A DNA stretch of 6,395 nt, taken from contig JAISWN010000044.1 in assembly GCA_031271075.1 (NCBI GenBank), positions 1 to 6,395 on the forward strand, read 5' to 3'. How positions within the stretch are numbered: position 1 is the first letter of the stretch; each line of letters opens with the position of its first letter. Of this stretch, positions 6,093 through 6,395 are shown in pieces. Under the pieces are notes generated by a model, which was given only the letters and a program-made list of their open reading frames with translations, was not told the origin of the DNA and made no database searches. Position numbers and translations under genes: made by a program. The stretch is from Treponema sp. (lineage in GTDB: Bacteria; Spirochaetota; Spirochaetia; Treponematales; Breznakiellaceae).

Positions 6093-6395
6093 ATGGCATT
6101 GGCACAGGCAAATCCTTCCTACACCTACGCGGATTTTTTGGAATGGGACGAGCGTGAACGTTGCGAACTGGTGGACGGGGAGGTCTTCATGCTGGCCGCC
6201 CCTTCCGTCGAACACCAGCGGGTTCTCATGGAACTGGCCTATCACCTTAGGGCTTTTTTGAAAGGAAGACCCTGCAAAGTATTTCCCGCCCCCTTCGCGG
6301 TCCGGCTCAACCCCCTGGCGGACAACAGGGACGATACGGTTCTGGAGCCTGATATTGTGGTGGTCTGCGATTCTTCCAAACTGGACAAGCGGGGC
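6093..6395 (+). CDS. Uma2 family (DUF820) PD-(D/E)XK-like protein, C-terminus beyond the right edge
   Basis: The 101 residues present match the N-terminal half of Uma2/DUF820 proteins, a restriction-endonuclease-like fold family that is usually ~180-200 residues long. Visible hallmarks: Y12-A-D-F-L-E-W near the start; CELVDGEVFMLAAPS (24-38) with E25 and E30; H41 with the helix that follows; the strand VFPAPFAVRL (63-72); and the metal-site strand LEPDIVVVCD (84-93) with E85 and D87. The G-x-P-x-x-(V/I)-x-E-(V/I)-LS-x-S motif with the remaining catalytic residues would come just after the edge. The start is supported by AGGAG at 5 bases. The proteins are small, cytoplasmic and often multicopy in cyanobacteria and some spirochaetes; their biological role is largely unknown. 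It is last in the visible cluster and may be a passenger rather than a partner of the TPR and transporter genes. Confidence 0.9.
   Translation, partial: MALAQANPSYTYADFLEWDERERCELVDGEVFMLAAPSVEHQRVLMELAYHLRAFLKGRPCKVFPAPFAVRLNPLADNRDDTVLEPDIVVVCDSSKLDKRG

Noticed and set aside
6093..6395. The Uma2 gene as a transposase or restriction enzyme of a defence island
   Set aside because: No methyltransferase, terminal repeats or other mobile-element signs are present, and it is positioned as an ordinary cistron after the AI-2E gene.

Overview
The window is a compact, GC-rich bacterial segment with two divergent gene clusters facing away from a 209-base AT-richer gap (1902-2110). No phage, transposon, CRISPR, tRNA or rRNA signal is visible. 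The density of tetratricopeptide-repeat (TPR) genes, the signal-peptide and anchor types, and the Uma2 gene suggest a spirochaete of the Treponema type. This is inference from gene style only, and other diderm bacteria are possible.

Left cluster (minus strand, read from 1901 towards 1): an N-terminally anchored TPR protein of 459 aa, whose last ~125 residues look like a degraded Mrr-type restriction-endonuclease fold. It overlaps by an ATGA junction with a calcineurin-like metallophosphoesterase that runs off the left edge.

Right cluster (plus strand, 2111 to the right edge): (i) a small secreted TPR protein with a charged helical tail; (ii) a large membrane-anchored TPR protein with an Ala/Glu/Arg-rich spacer followed by eleven gapless 34-residue TPR units; (iii) an AI-2E/PerM family membrane transporter; (iv) the start of an Uma2-family (DUF820) PD-(D/E)XK-like protein cut by the right edge. 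The junctions are tight: 12 bases, a 4-base overlap and 8 bases. At two of them the stop codon of one gene lies inside or against the Shine-Dalgarno of the next. This predicts one co-transcribed, translationally coupled unit.

How they may work together: the two plus-strand TPR proteins are both predicted to lie outside the cytoplasmic membrane and share a similar charged helical stretch. They may form an envelope scaffold or complex, possibly associated with the AI-2E transporter. The Uma2 protein has no obvious functional link. Everything about the joint role is inference. The individual family calls for the metallophosphoesterase, TPR proteins, AI-2E protein and Uma2 are well supported by visible motifs. 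No obviously new defence or mobile system is visible; the most unusual items are the TPR/Mrr-like fusion and the coupled TPR-TPR-transporter arrangement.
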